Shown: positions 8,347 through 16,572 of the stretch, in pieces | Layout: each line of letters starts with the position of its first letter | Numbering within the stretch: position 1 is the first letter of the stretch | Assembly: GCA_023665555.1 (NCBI GenBank) | Contig: JAMPDR010000008.1 | Location: 1 to 58,084 of the forward strand | From: Ruminococcus sp. | GTDB lineage: Bacteria; Bacillota; Clostridia; Oscillospirales; Acutalibacteraceae | DNA length: 58,084 nucleotides | Reading direction: 5' to 3' | Program-made: the position numbers and the translations under genes | The notes under the pieces: generated by a model | Databases searched by the model: none | What the model was told of the DNA's origin: nothing | What the model saw: the letters and a program-made list of their open reading frames with translations, nothing else

Positions 8347-9200
8347 TTATTTTTTCCTTTCAAAACTTTATTCATCGAACCGCTCATTCCGTCAAAAAGA
8401 ATATTTTCAATTATCGGGAAAAGCACTGTAAGTTTCAAATTATTATATGCTTCAATCGCTGATGCAACACTCAGATTTAGCGTTGATTCAATCTCTTTTT
8501 TGATTTCATCAGAAATATCCGCAGCTGTCTTAAGGTTATATCTATTGACAAAAACATTAAAGGATGAATGTTTTATATCACTTTCAATATCATCAGCGGC
8601 ATCAATAAGATATACCCATCTGCCAAGCATATACCCCAAACGATAAAGACTTGTGTTTTCTTCATCGTTATAGCAGAATATCCTTCCGAGTGCATCTGCA
8701 CTATTGTGTGCGGCTTTGTCTAAGATATCTGTTTCATTCTGTTCAACTTCAGATTGTTTTTGCATTGATTCACCTATGATCAAATCAAGCTTATCAAAGC
8801 ACTTTTTTGCTTTTCTTCGCTTAAGTGCGGCATATGGCAAAATCAGATACATCAAAAACTTTTTGAAAATTCCGCTGTCGGCAATATTATCTTTGATCTT
8901 ATAATAAAACATAATCACCGTCACTGCCGCCGCAAAACTGAAACTGTTTTCTGCGTTGGTGCAGTAATTGCATTTTTTCATCGGATTGAACGGACATCTT
9001 CCGCCTTTGAATTCAGGTGAAACACCTTGCACAGATAGTATTATCATAGCCAAAAAAGTTAAATCATAGCTTAACATGAGCCTGGATATAACTCCGTATT
9101 CTTTGCCGAGATATTTACATAGAGTACAGTACAGACCTCGGTATGCTTCATATTCCTTAACTTTCATTTCCGGCTTATTGACTCGAACATAGCCAAACAT
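8343..9200 (-). CDS. DUF5685 family protein with cysteine clusters and two Asp-rich motifs
   Basis: A 285-residue, mostly helical protein that matches DUF5685 as I remember the family; no function is established. Five cysteines sit in the N-terminal third (25, 28, 69, 77 and 80), arranged like a metal site (CxxC and CxxC). Two aspartate motifs lie in helices: D104-x3-D108 (DNIAD) and a cluster at 200-208 (DAADDIESD). Their spacing recalls the paired Asp motifs of squalene/phytoene synthase-type isoprenoid enzymes; this is only a visual resemblance. It is the first gene of an operon with the cysteine-tailed J-protein (4-nt overlap) and a membrane protein. Confidence 0.75.
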   Translation of the reverse strand: MFGYVRVNKPEMKVKEYEAYRGLYCTLCKYLGKEYGVISRLMLSYDLTFLAMIILSVQGVSPEFKGGRCPFNPMKKCNYCTNAENSFSFAAAVTVIMFYYKIKDNIADSGIFKKFLMYLILPYAALKRRKAKKCFDKLDLIIGESMQKQSEVEQNETDILDKAAHNSADALGRIFCYNDEENTSLYRLGYMLGRWVYLIDAADDIESDIKHSSFNVFVNRYNLKTAADISDEIKKEIESTLNLSVASAIEAYNNLKLTVLFPIIENILFDGMSGSMNKVLKGKNK

Positions 9201-9295
9201 CGACTCACCTCAAAAGTTTAAAAATTGCGCCGATTGTTAACTTATTATTTATCATCATATTCTAAAAGTCTAACTTAAAAAATACCTTATTAATA

Positions 9296-9324
9296 TTGAT
9301 TATTGAACAAAAATATAATATAAT
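9296..9324 (+). promoter_or_regulatory. Sigma-A promoter of the hydrolase-rnhA operon
   Basis: TTGATT at 9296-9301, a 17-nt spacer and a perfect TATAAT at 9319-9324. A second overlapping TATAAT lies at 9314-9319. It sits about 48 nt ahead of the TTG start codon. Confidence 0.75.
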
Positions 9325-9371
9325 TATCTCTATACTGACAATAAATATTGACGATTAAAGGAGGATTTACC

Positions 9372-10304
9372 TTGGCTGTTATAAAAAAAGAGGCTTATTA
9401 CCTCTCATCAACCTGTGTAAATACAATCTACTGCAACATATGGCATGACGATTCAGTTAAAACAAAGGGAATCGTTCAGATTGCTCACGGTGTATCTGAG
9501 CATATCGGCAGATATGACGACTTCGCAAAGTTCCTTGCGGCGAACGGATTCATCGTGTGCGGAAATGACCATCTCGGACACGGAAAATCAGCGATGTCTG
9601 ATGAGGAAATCGGATTTTTCGCTGAAGAGGACGGAGATATTCGCCTTGTTGATGACATGCACATTTTAAGTGTAATCATGAAAAAGAAATATCCGGAATT
9701 GCCCCTTTATCTTTTCGGTCACAGCATGGGCTCATTGTGCGCAAGAGTATATGCTGCAAACTTCGGAGATGAAATTTCCGGACTGATACTTTGCGGAACA
9801 GGAGAACTCCCCTCCTCTGCCGTTGTTCTCGAGCAACCGCTCCGTTTCCTTTGCAAAAAACTCGGCACGCATACTGCTGTTTCGAATGCCCTGTTCGATA
9901 AAATCAGTACCATCGGCATCAAAAACAAGCAGACCGACAAAGACTGGCTGAGCAACAACAGGGAAAATGTGCAGAACTTCCTCAACGATCCGCTTTGCGG
10001 AACTGATATGAAACTCGGCGCGATAAGAGATATTGTTTCGCTTGCGAACTCAGCATGTGCAACAACATGGGCATCGCGTGTTCCTACAACTTTGCCGATT
10101 ATGATCATCTCAGGTGCAAAAGACCCCATCGGTTTCAACGGAAAAGGTATTATTGCTGTTAGCGATAACCTTGAAGAAGCAGGTCACGAGCCAAAAGTCA
10201 TCATGTATCCGGGCGACAGACACGAGATACTTAACGAAGAAAACAATGAAAATGTTTATTATGACGTTCTTGCATGGCTTAAAGAAACTCTTGGTGAGGA
10301 ATAA
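9372..10304 (+). CDS. Alpha/beta hydrolase, monoacylglycerol lipase-like (Hydrolase_4)
   Basis: 310 residues of the serine-hydrolase group that includes monoacylglycerol lipases and lysophospholipases. The oxyanion HG (AHGVSEH, about 39-45) and a GNDHLGHGKS loop are present. The nucleophile is Ser118 in LFGHSMGS, and the catalytic-triad Asp and His are plausible in GAKDPIG and GDRHEIL. No signal peptide, so it is cytoplasmic. I chose the TTG at 9372 because AGGAGG lies 7 nt before it; an earlier in-frame TTG at 9348 has no such site and would read through the ribosome site. The RNase HI gene follows after 9 nt. The natural substrate is not predictable. Confidence 0.85.
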   Translation: MAVIKKEAYYLSSTCVNTIYCNIWHDDSVKTKGIVQIAHGVSEHIGRYDDFAKFLAANGFIVCGNDHLGHGKSAMSDEEIGFFAEEDGDIRLVDDMHILSVIMKKKYPELPLYLFGHSMGSLCARVYAANFGDEISGLILCGTGELPSSAVVLEQPLRFLCKKLGTHTAVSNALFDKISTIGIKNKQTDKDWLSNNRENVQNFLNDPLCGTDMKLGAIRDIVSLANSACATTWASRVPTTLPIMIISGAKDPIGFNGKGIIAVSDNLEEAGHEPKVIMYPGDRHEILNEENNENVYYDVLAWLKETLGEE

Positions 10305-10313
10305 TCGGCATAT

Positions 10314-10754
10314 ATGAAAAAAGTTACTATATACACCGATGGAGCATGTTCCGGAAACCCAGGCGCCGGCGGCTGGGGTACTATTCTTGATTACATGGGT
10401 AAACGCAAAGAACTTTCAGGCGGCGAAGCGCACACAACCAATAACCGCATGGAACTGACAGCTGTTATCGAGGGACTCAAAGCATTAAAAGAACACTGCG
10501 ATGTCACGATCATTACAGACTCCCAATATGTTTCCAATGGTATAAACCTCGGCTGGGCCGCTTCATGGAAAAAGAACGGCTGGAAAAAGAAAGATAAAAA
10601 GCCGGCTCTCAACCCCGAATTATGGGATGAACTGCTGACACTCATTGCGAAGCACGATGTTAAAATTGAATGGATCAAAGGACATGCAGGGCATCCGGAA
10701 AATGAGCGCTGTGATGAGTTGGCGGTGGCAGAAAGTCGTAAATTTAACAATTAA
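10314..10754 (+). CDS. rnhA: Ribonuclease HI
   Basis: 146 residues, the normal length. The enzyme degrades the RNA strand of RNA-DNA hybrids (R-loops, primers). All four DEDD metal ligands are visible: Asp in [11 protein letters not shown], Glu in [13 protein letters not shown], Asp in ITDSQYV, and the final Asp in [12 protein letters not shown]. The handle segment rich in Trp and Lys (residues about 80-100) is of the E. coli type. A separate RNase HII gene is present at 49-49.7 kb, so the cell has both classes. It is the second gene of the operon with the alpha/beta hydrolase. Confidence 0.95.
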   Translation: MKKVTIYTDGACSGNPGAGGWGTILDYMGKRKELSGGEAHTTNNRMELTAVIEGLKALKEHCDVTIITDSQYVSNGINLGWAASWKKNGWKKKDKKPALNPELWDELLTLIAKHDVKIEWIKGHAGHPENERCDELAVAESRKFNN

Positions 10755-10756
10755 TA

Positions 10757-10792
10757 AAACGAACGGTTATGATTTTTTCTAACCGTTCGTTT
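10757..10792. terminator. Strong bidirectional terminator between rnhA and parC
   Basis: A perfect 13-bp stem (AAACGAACGGTTA with TAACCGTTCGTTT) and a 10-nt loop separate the convergent rnhA and parC genes, with A- and T-rich flanks. The loop itself contains TTTTTT. Confidence 0.93.
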
Positions 10793-10808
10793 ACTTTATA
10801 TAATTCGA

Positions 10809-13073
10809 TTAACCGTCAAAACCGTCAAAAGTCATATTATTCTTAAGTGCCGCATCTTCAGTGCTCAGAAGTGCGCCTGTTGACGGCAGGCTCTTTGCTC
10901 TGTATCTATATGCTTTGACAAATTCACCCTCAACATAATCACGAACAAGTGTGATCTTATTGCCGCGTTTAAGCGTGATACATGAAACTCCGATTGTATC
11001 TTTCATCGCTTTCGGCAAAACAAGCGACGTATTGAACAACAGTCTGCGGCCGCCCGATGTTTCAATGACGAGTTCTTTATCCTCTTCAATATACAAAATC
11101 TGAACAAGCGGCGACTTATCGCTGTATGCTTTAATTAACTTTTTACGATTTGTCTTTGTCTGATATGATGACAGGCCTACTTTTGCAACCTTGCCGTTTT
11201 CAAAGAAGAACAGCATGTAACCTTTACATTCATCATCCATAACAGTTAGATAGACAGCATTTTCACCTTCATCCATATTAAGCTTTGCCGCAACAAAATC
11301 ACCAAGTACGCTTGTTTTGGTATCGGAAAAATCGTCTGCCTTGGCTTTGTATACCTGACATTTATCTGTAAAAAACAGCAATTGCTTATTATTAGTAGCC
11401 TCAATAGTCTGCGTGATTTCGTCGTTTTCTTTAAGTTTGTGCTCACCGCTCATTCTCAACGACTGGGGTGTAATTTTTTTAAAGTATCCGCCCTTTGTAA
11501 AGAACAAAGTAACGGGATAATCAGGTATCTCTTCAACCGGCTCTTCTCCGACATCTGATACCATGATGATTTCGCTCTTTCTTTCGGCTGAATACTTTTT
11601 GATCACCTGCTGAAGTTCGTCAATAATCACTTTGCGGATTTTAGCATTGCTTGAAAGGATAGTTTCCATTTCGTTGATTGAAGCATTAAGGCTTTCAATA
11701 TCTTTCAAGCGCTTCATGATATATTCACGGTTGAGGTGACGCAACTTAATTTCGGCAACATATTCTGCCTGAATCTTATCAATACCGAAGCCAACCATCA
11801 AGTTTGGAATAACCTCTGCTTCTTCCTCGGTATTTCTGATAATTGCGATTGCTTTATCAATATCAAGGAGTATTTTCTCAAGACCCTCCAAAAGATGTAA
11901 TCTGTCTTTTGCTTTGTTTAAATCAAAGTTGATTCTTCTGCGTACACACTTACCTCTGAATTTTATCCATTCAATAAGCAGTTCTTTAACACCCAGAACT
12001 CTCGGATAACCATTAATGAGCACATTGAAATTACATGAGAAGGAATCTTCAAGCGGTGTTGTTTTATAAAGCTTCTGCATGAGTTTATCAGCATCCACAC
12101 CGCGTTTAAGGTCGATGGTGATTTTCAAGCCGTTTTTGTCGGTTTCATCACGGATATCACTGATTTCCTTGAGAGCACCTGCTTTGATACGCTCAATGAT
12201 TTTGTCGATAATAGCTTCGGCTGTTGTTGTGGGCGGAATTTCCGATATATCAATACAGTTAAAGGCTTTGTCATATTTATATTTGGCTCTGACACGGATG
12301 CCGCCTCTGCCTGTTTTATATATCTCTTTCATTGCATCACGGTCATAAAGAATCATACCGCCGCCCACAAAATCAGGTGCAGGAAGAGTATCAATAACTT
12401 CATGTTCCTGATCTTTTATAAGCTCTATTGTTGTTTCGCAAAGTTCCTTAAGATTGAATGAGCAAATTGAACTTGCCATACCAACCGCAATTCCAAGACT
12501 TGTGTTTGCAAGAATTGACGGAAACGTTACCGGCAAAAGCACAGGCTCTTTGGTTGAACTGTCATAGTTATCAACAAAATCAACGGTATCCTTGTCGATA
12601 TCACGGAACAACTCATTGCACATTGATTCCAATTTTGCTTCTGTATATCTCGCTGCCGCATAGTGCATGTCACGTGAATATGCCTTACCGAAGTTACCCT
12701 TTGAATCAACATAGGGATTGAGCAGCGTTTCATTTCCGCGTGAAAGTCTAACCATAGTTTCATAAATAGATGCATCACCATGAGGGTTAAGACGCATGGT
12801 TTGTCCGACAATATTCGCAGATTTTGTTCTTGCTCCCGTAAGGAGATTCATTTTATACATTGTGTATAAAAGCTTTCTGTGTGACGGCTTGAATCCATCA
12901 ATTTCCGGGATAGCACGGGACAAAATAACGCTCATCGCATATGGCATATAGTTAATTTCAAGCGCATCAACTATATGCTGCTCAACAACCTCGCCGGCAT
13001 CTGCAATGTGAGTATTTTCAAGCAAATTTTCTTCGCTTTGATTTTTGTTTGATGATTTTTTCTTTCTTGCCAT
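10809..13073 (-). CDS. parC: DNA topoisomerase IV subunit A (type IIA, GyrA/ParC family)
   Basis: 754 residues. The N-terminal breakage-reunion domain carries the catalytic Tyr143 in AARYTE, with the preceding Arg142. The quinolone-pocket helix reads PHGDASIYET (about 97-106): the residue equivalent to E. coli GyrA Ser83/ParC Ser80 is Ala101, while the acidic residue four positions on (Glu105) is kept. A coiled-coil (about 400-470) and a shortened C-terminal domain follow, without an obvious GyrA box. That, with the pairing with a ParE-like subunit, argues for topoisomerase IV rather than gyrase. It starts 13 nt after the parE stop, so parE-parC form one operon. Confidence 0.88.
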   Translation of the reverse strand: MARKKKSSNKNQSEENLLENTHIADAGEVVEQHIVDALEINYMPYAMSVILSRAIPEIDGFKPSHRKLLYTMYKMNLLTGARTKSANIVGQTMRLNPHGDASIYETMVRLSRGNETLLNPYVDSKGNFGKAYSRDMHYAAARYTEAKLESMCNELFRDIDKDTVDFVDNYDSSTKEPVLLPVTFPSILANTSLGIAVGMASSICSFNLKELCETTIELIKDQEHEVIDTLPAPDFVGGGMILYDRDAMKEIYKTGRGGIRVRAKYKYDKAFNCIDISEIPPTTTAEAIIDKIIERIKAGALKEISDIRDETDKNGLKITIDLKRGVDADKLMQKLYKTTPLEDSFSCNFNVLINGYPRVLGVKELLIEWIKFRGKCVRRRINFDLNKAKDRLHLLEGLEKILLDIDKAIAIIRNTEEEAEVIPNLMVGFGIDKIQAEYVAEIKLRHLNREYIMKRLKDIESLNASINEMETILSSNAKIRKVIIDELQQVIKKYSAERKSEIIMVSDVGEEPVEEIPDYPVTLFFTKGGYFKKITPQSLRMSGEHKLKENDEITQTIEATNNKQLLFFTDKCQVYKAKADDFSDTKTSVLGDFVAAKLNMDEGENAVYLTVMDDECKGYMLFFFENGKVAKVGLSSYQTKTNRKKLIKAYSDKSPLVQILYIEEDKELVIETSGGRRLLFNTSLVLPKAMKDTIGVSCITLKRGNKITLVRDYVEGEFVKAYRYRAKSLPSTGALLSTEDAALKNNMTFDGFDG

Positions 13074-13086
13074 TTGTCTACCTCAT

Positions 13087-15072
13087 TTAGCTGACGTCGG
13101 TCATATCAATATAAAGATGACCAAAGTTTGCAATGTAATCTTTTCTGCCTGAGAGATTGTCACCGAGCAGAAGATCAAACTTTTCAATTGTTGCCTCAAT
13201 ATCTGACGGTTCAATTTTAATTAATCTTCTTGTGGCAGGATTCATTGTTGTAAGATTCATCATATCCGCATCGTTTTCACCAAGACCTTTTGAGCGCTGA
13301 ACAGTATATTTTGAGTCGCCGATTTCAGCCAATGCATCGGTCTTTTCTTTTTCGGTATATGCAAACCATGTCTGTGCGCCGCTTGTGATTTCGTAAAGCG
13401 GTGATTCGGCAATGAAAACTTTACCTTCATCGATAAGAGTCGGCATCAGACGATAAATCATTGTAAGAATAAGCGTTCTTATCTGGTATCCGTCAACATC
13501 GGCATCGGTACAGATAATAACCTTGCTCCAACGCAGTTTTTCAAGGTCAAATGTAAGCATATTCTTGCTGGCTGCCGACTTTGTTTTAACTTCAACACCA
13601 CAGCCGAGAACACGCACAAGGTCAACAATGATATCGCTTTTGAAAATTCTGTCATAGTCGCACTTAAGGCAGTTGAGAATTTTACCTCTGACAGGAATAA
13701 TAGCCTGAAACTCAGAATCTCTTGCCTGCTTACATGCACCAAGAGCCGAGTCGCCCTCCACGATGAACAACTCTCTGACATTAACATCACGGCTGCGGCA
13801 ATCAACAAACTTCTGTACACGGTTTGTTAAATCATTTGAGGCAGCAAGAGTCTTTTTAAGGTTCTGCCTTGTTGATTCAGCTTTAACACGGCTACGCATA
13901 TTAATCAGCACTTGCTCGCAGATCTTATCAGCTTCCATGCGATTTTCAATGAAATACACTTCAAGCTGATGGCGCAGAAATTCAGTCATTGCTTCTTGAA
14001 TAAATTTATTTGTTATCGCCTTTTTAGTCTGATTAAGATATGAAGTTTCTGTTGAAAACGATGATGATACCAAAACAAGACAATCAGCAACATCCTGGAA
14101 CTTGATTTTAGCGTCAGATTTTGCATATTTGCCGTTTTGTTTAAGATATGAATCGATTTGATAAACCAAAGCATTTGTAACAGCTTTATCAGGTGAGCCG
14201 CCGAATTCAAGCCAACTTGAGTTGTGATAGTATTCAAGCATCTGCTTTTTGTTTGAAAATGTCAGTGCAACATTGAGTTTAACTTTATATTCAGGCAGGT
14301 CGGCTCTATCTCGTCCGCTTCTCTCACCATGCCAGAATTGTACTGACGAAAGTGCGTCTTCACCGACAAATTCACGAACATAGTCGGTTATTCCCTCTTC
14401 ATAATAATATTCATATGTTTCAAAGCCGCCCTTGATTTGATTTTTCAATTCAAAATGAACTTTGCTGTTAACAATAGCCTGACGGCGAATCGTTTTCTGA
14501 TAAAATTCAAGCGGTATATCAATATCAGTAAATACTTCAAGATCAGGTTTCCACCTAATGCGGCTTCCCGTATCACGTTTCGTGTACGGCTCACTCGTTA
14601 TGCCGCCGATGTTTATACCTTTTTCAAAGTGAAGTGAATATTTCTGACCATCGCGTTTGATTTCCGCATCCATATATTCACTTGCGAACTGAGTTGCACA
14701 AAGGCCCAAGCCGTTAAGTCCCAGTGAATATTCATAACTGCCGCCGGAATTGGTATTATACTTACCGCCCGCATAAAGTTCGCAGAAAACAAGTTCCCAG
14801 TTAAACTGGTCATATTTTTCATTATATCCGACAGGAATACCGCGTCCGAAGTCCTGAACCTCAACGGAGCCGTCAAGATAACGGGTAACAATAATTTTGC
14901 TGCCATAGCCCTCTCTTGCCTCATCAATTGAGTTTGAGAGAATTTCAAACATAGAATGTTGACATCCCTCAATACCATTTGAGCCGAAAATAACCGCAGG
15001 ACGTTTTCGTACTTGGTCAGGTCCTTCGAGTTTGGTAATATCCTGATCGCTGTAATCGGATTTTTTTGCCAT
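13087..15072 (-). CDS. parE: DNA topoisomerase IV subunit B (type IIA, GyrB/ParE family)
   Basis: 661 residues. The GHKL ATPase domain has the N-box (EILSNSIDEA), the glycine motif GRGIPVG, and the GLNGLGLCATQFAS lid. The QTK loop lysine is visible in YLNQTKKAI. The C-terminal TOPRIM domain has EGDSALGACKQ (usually EGDSAGG) and the DADVDGYQI metal site. The substitution of Leu for the second Gly of EGDSAGG is noteworthy but may be normal for this divergent clostridial clade. The ATG has AAGG about 13 nt upstream, a slightly long distance. Gene order parE-parC. gyrAB must lie elsewhere in the genome. Confidence 0.88.
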   Translation of the reverse strand: MAKKSDYSDQDITKLEGPDQVRKRPAVIFGSNGIEGCQHSMFEILSNSIDEAREGYGSKIIVTRYLDGSVEVQDFGRGIPVGYNEKYDQFNWELVFCELYAGGKYNTNSGGSYEYSLGLNGLGLCATQFASEYMDAEIKRDGQKYSLHFEKGINIGGITSEPYTKRDTGSRIRWKPDLEVFTDIDIPLEFYQKTIRRQAIVNSKVHFELKNQIKGGFETYEYYYEEGITDYVREFVGEDALSSVQFWHGERSGRDRADLPEYKVKLNVALTFSNKKQMLEYYHNSSWLEFGGSPDKAVTNALVYQIDSYLKQNGKYAKSDAKIKFQDVADCLVLVSSSFSTETSYLNQTKKAITNKFIQEAMTEFLRHQLEVYFIENRMEADKICEQVLINMRSRVKAESTRQNLKKTLAASNDLTNRVQKFVDCRSRDVNVRELFIVEGDSALGACKQARDSEFQAIIPVRGKILNCLKCDYDRIFKSDIIVDLVRVLGCGVEVKTKSAASKNMLTFDLEKLRWSKVIICTDADVDGYQIRTLILTMIYRLMPTLIDEGKVFIAESPLYEITSGAQTWFAYTEKEKTDALAEIGDSKYTVQRSKGLGENDADMMNLTTMNPATRRLIKIEPSDIEATIEKFDLLLGDNLSGRKDYIANFGHLYIDMTDVS

Positions 15073-15200
15073 TTACAGTCACAATTCCTTTCATTTTAAT
15101 TCTTTGCGTCGTCAAATTTTCCATACATCGTGCAAAGTAATAAATATCAAACACAAAATATTGTGTTAAAGTCATATGGTTATAATTTACACCATTTTTC

Positions 15201-15231
15201 AAAAAAAATCAAGAGGTTGCTTGATGCAACC
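15201..15231 (-). terminator. Terminator of the yicC-spoVM supra-operon
   Basis: A 6-bp GC-containing stem (GGTTGC with GCAACC, 5-nt loop) lies just downstream of the spoVM stop. On the minus strand it is followed by a run of eight T residues after a short spacer. Confidence 0.8.
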
Positions 15232-15241
15232 CCGAAACTAA

Positions 15242-15319
15242 TTATTCATCTTTAATTTTAAAAATCATTTTAAGTAAACCTCTGAACAATTTCGGACTTT
15301 TGACAACAACAACCTTCAT
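15242..15319 (-). CDS. spoVM: Stage V sporulation protein SpoVM (25-residue micro-protein)
   Basis: A 25-codon gene far below usual annotation cut-offs. The peptide starts MKVVVVKSPKLF and ends KIKDE. It shares with Bacillus SpoVM the initial Met-Lys, Lys7, Pro9-Lys10, the mid-helix Gly, the basic-hydrophobic amphipathic helix, and a basic-acidic C-terminus. A textbook GGAGG lies 8 nt before the ATG and a terminator follows the stop. SpoVM is an amphipathic helix that recognises the positive curvature of the forespore membrane and anchors SpoIVA, the coat basement layer. Position is decisive: Bacillus carries spoVM in the same cluster downstream of prpC-prkC-rsgA, as here. The organism is therefore probably spore-forming. 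Confidence 0.9.
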   Translation of the reverse strand: MKVVVVKSPKLFRGLLKMIFKIKDE

Positions 15320-15397
15320 TAAGGATACCTCCAATCAAAATTCCGCTTCGGCAGTTCTGTTCTTGCTATGGAAACACTGAATTGAATCTCAGTCTTC

Positions 15398-15547
15398 CTA
15401 TCTTGAACAACACATTATGCCAAGAATAACAAGCATTACCGCAAGGATAAACAACATGATTTTTGTTGGAAAACACAGCGCAAGCAACAATCCTGCGCCG
15501 AAAGCGGCAAACACCGCTCCCTTATTTTTTGCCTGCGAATGTGACAC
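15398..15547 (-). CDS. Small single-pass or hairpin membrane protein (49 aa) between rsgA and spoVM
   Basis: A short hydrophobic protein that I cannot name. Reading starts at a GTG with GGAGG 9 nt upstream. An in-frame ATG three codons earlier abuts the GGAGG and is therefore unlikely. After a short polar N-terminus (MSHSQAKNK) come two hydrophobic stretches (about 11-24 and 28-44) separated by a Phe-Pro turn, and a CCSR end. It lies between rsgA and spoVM on the same strand, in the place where Bacillus has rpe and thiN. A membrane or sporulation role is inferred only from position. Confidence 0.65.
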   Translation of the reverse strand: MSHSQAKNKGAVFAAFGAGLLLALCFPTKIMLFILAVMLVILGIMCCSR

Positions 15548-15676
15548 ATCGATCATCCTCCACCGCCCTGCCTTGCTGAAAGCTCAGCAGGTATTGTAAT
15601 GAGCAGCTGCCGACAAGTGCGGATACTGTGGCTTAACAGCTCAATATTATTATACGGTTTTCTCTGATTTTTGTGA

Positions 15677-16558
15677 TTAAACTTCCCATTCGTTGATATT
15701 TTTGACTTCATTATACATAGAAATATAACTGTCATGTCTGCTCTTACTGATAGACCCGCTTTCAACAGCTTCACAGATTTTACATCCCTTATCCGCAACA
15801 TGTGAACATGAAACTGAAAAGCGGCATGTACCGATATAATCGGAAAACTCCTTGAAATAATATTGCAGATCATCCTTGAGAATCACACCGTTACCAAGAA
15901 AATCCAGAGATGAAAATCCTGCCGTATCAATAATAAGGCAGTCACCAATATGAAAAATTTCAGCATGTCTTGTTGTGTGTCTGCCCCTGCCGAGTTTGTC
16001 ACTGATTTCGTTTGTTTCAAGATTCAGACCCGGACACAGAGCATTGATAAATGTTGATTTGCCGACGCCTGAATTTCCGGTGAATGCGGTGAGTTTACCT
16101 GCAAGATATGACTTGATTTCATCAAGAGAAGACATATCATCGGTTGACACAGTAAACACTTTGTAGCCTGTCTTGCTGTATATTTTAACAAGTTCATCAG
16201 CAGGTGCAAGATCGGTTTTAGTGATGAGAATAATCGGTTCAATATTGTTTTTTTCTGCAACGACCGTCATTTTGTCTATAATAAGAGTGCTCGGCACAGG
16301 ATTGCAGGTTGAAACAACAATCATTAAAACGTCTATGTTAGCAACAGGCGGCCTTGCAAGACTGTTTTTCCTTGTAAAAATTTCATCAATCGTGTTTTCC
16401 TTATCCTCGCGAACTGTTATTTTCACCTTGTCCCCGGCAAGCGGCGTTATGCGCTCCTTACGAAACTTTCCTTTTGCCTTACATTCAAAAACACCGTCGA
16501 CGGTTTCTACATAATAGAAACCGCCGATACCTTTTGTTATAAATCCCTTATACTCCAT
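15677..16558 (-). CDS. rsgA: Ribosome small subunit-dependent GTPase A
   Basis: 293 residues, the normal length. RsgA is a circularly permuted GTPase that assists late 30S maturation and removes RbfA. In order: an OB-fold N-terminal domain (about 1-65), G4 (ITKTDLAP), G1/P-loop (GNSGVGKSTFIN), G3 (DTAGFSS), and a C-terminal zinc region with Cys/His residues (CRFSVSCSHVADKGCKIC). It starts 14 nt after prkC. This follows the Bacillus order prpC-prkC-rsgA (cpgA), where the kinase phosphorylates this GTPase, so the neighbourhood is functionally coherent. Confidence 0.95.
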   Translation of the reverse strand: MEYKGFITKGIGGFYYVETVDGVFECKAKGKFRKERITPLAGDKVKITVREDKENTIDEIFTRKNSLARPPVANIDVLMIVVSTCNPVPSTLIIDKMTVVAEKNNIEPIILITKTDLAPADELVKIYSKTGYKVFTVSTDDMSSLDEIKSYLAGKLTAFTGNSGVGKSTFINALCPGLNLETNEISDKLGRGRHTTRHAEIFHIGDCLIIDTAGFSSLDFLGNGVILKDDLQYYFKEFSDYIGTCRFSVSCSHVADKGCKICEAVESGSISKSRHDSYISMYNEVKNINEWEV

Positions 16559-16572
16559 TTACACACTCACCG

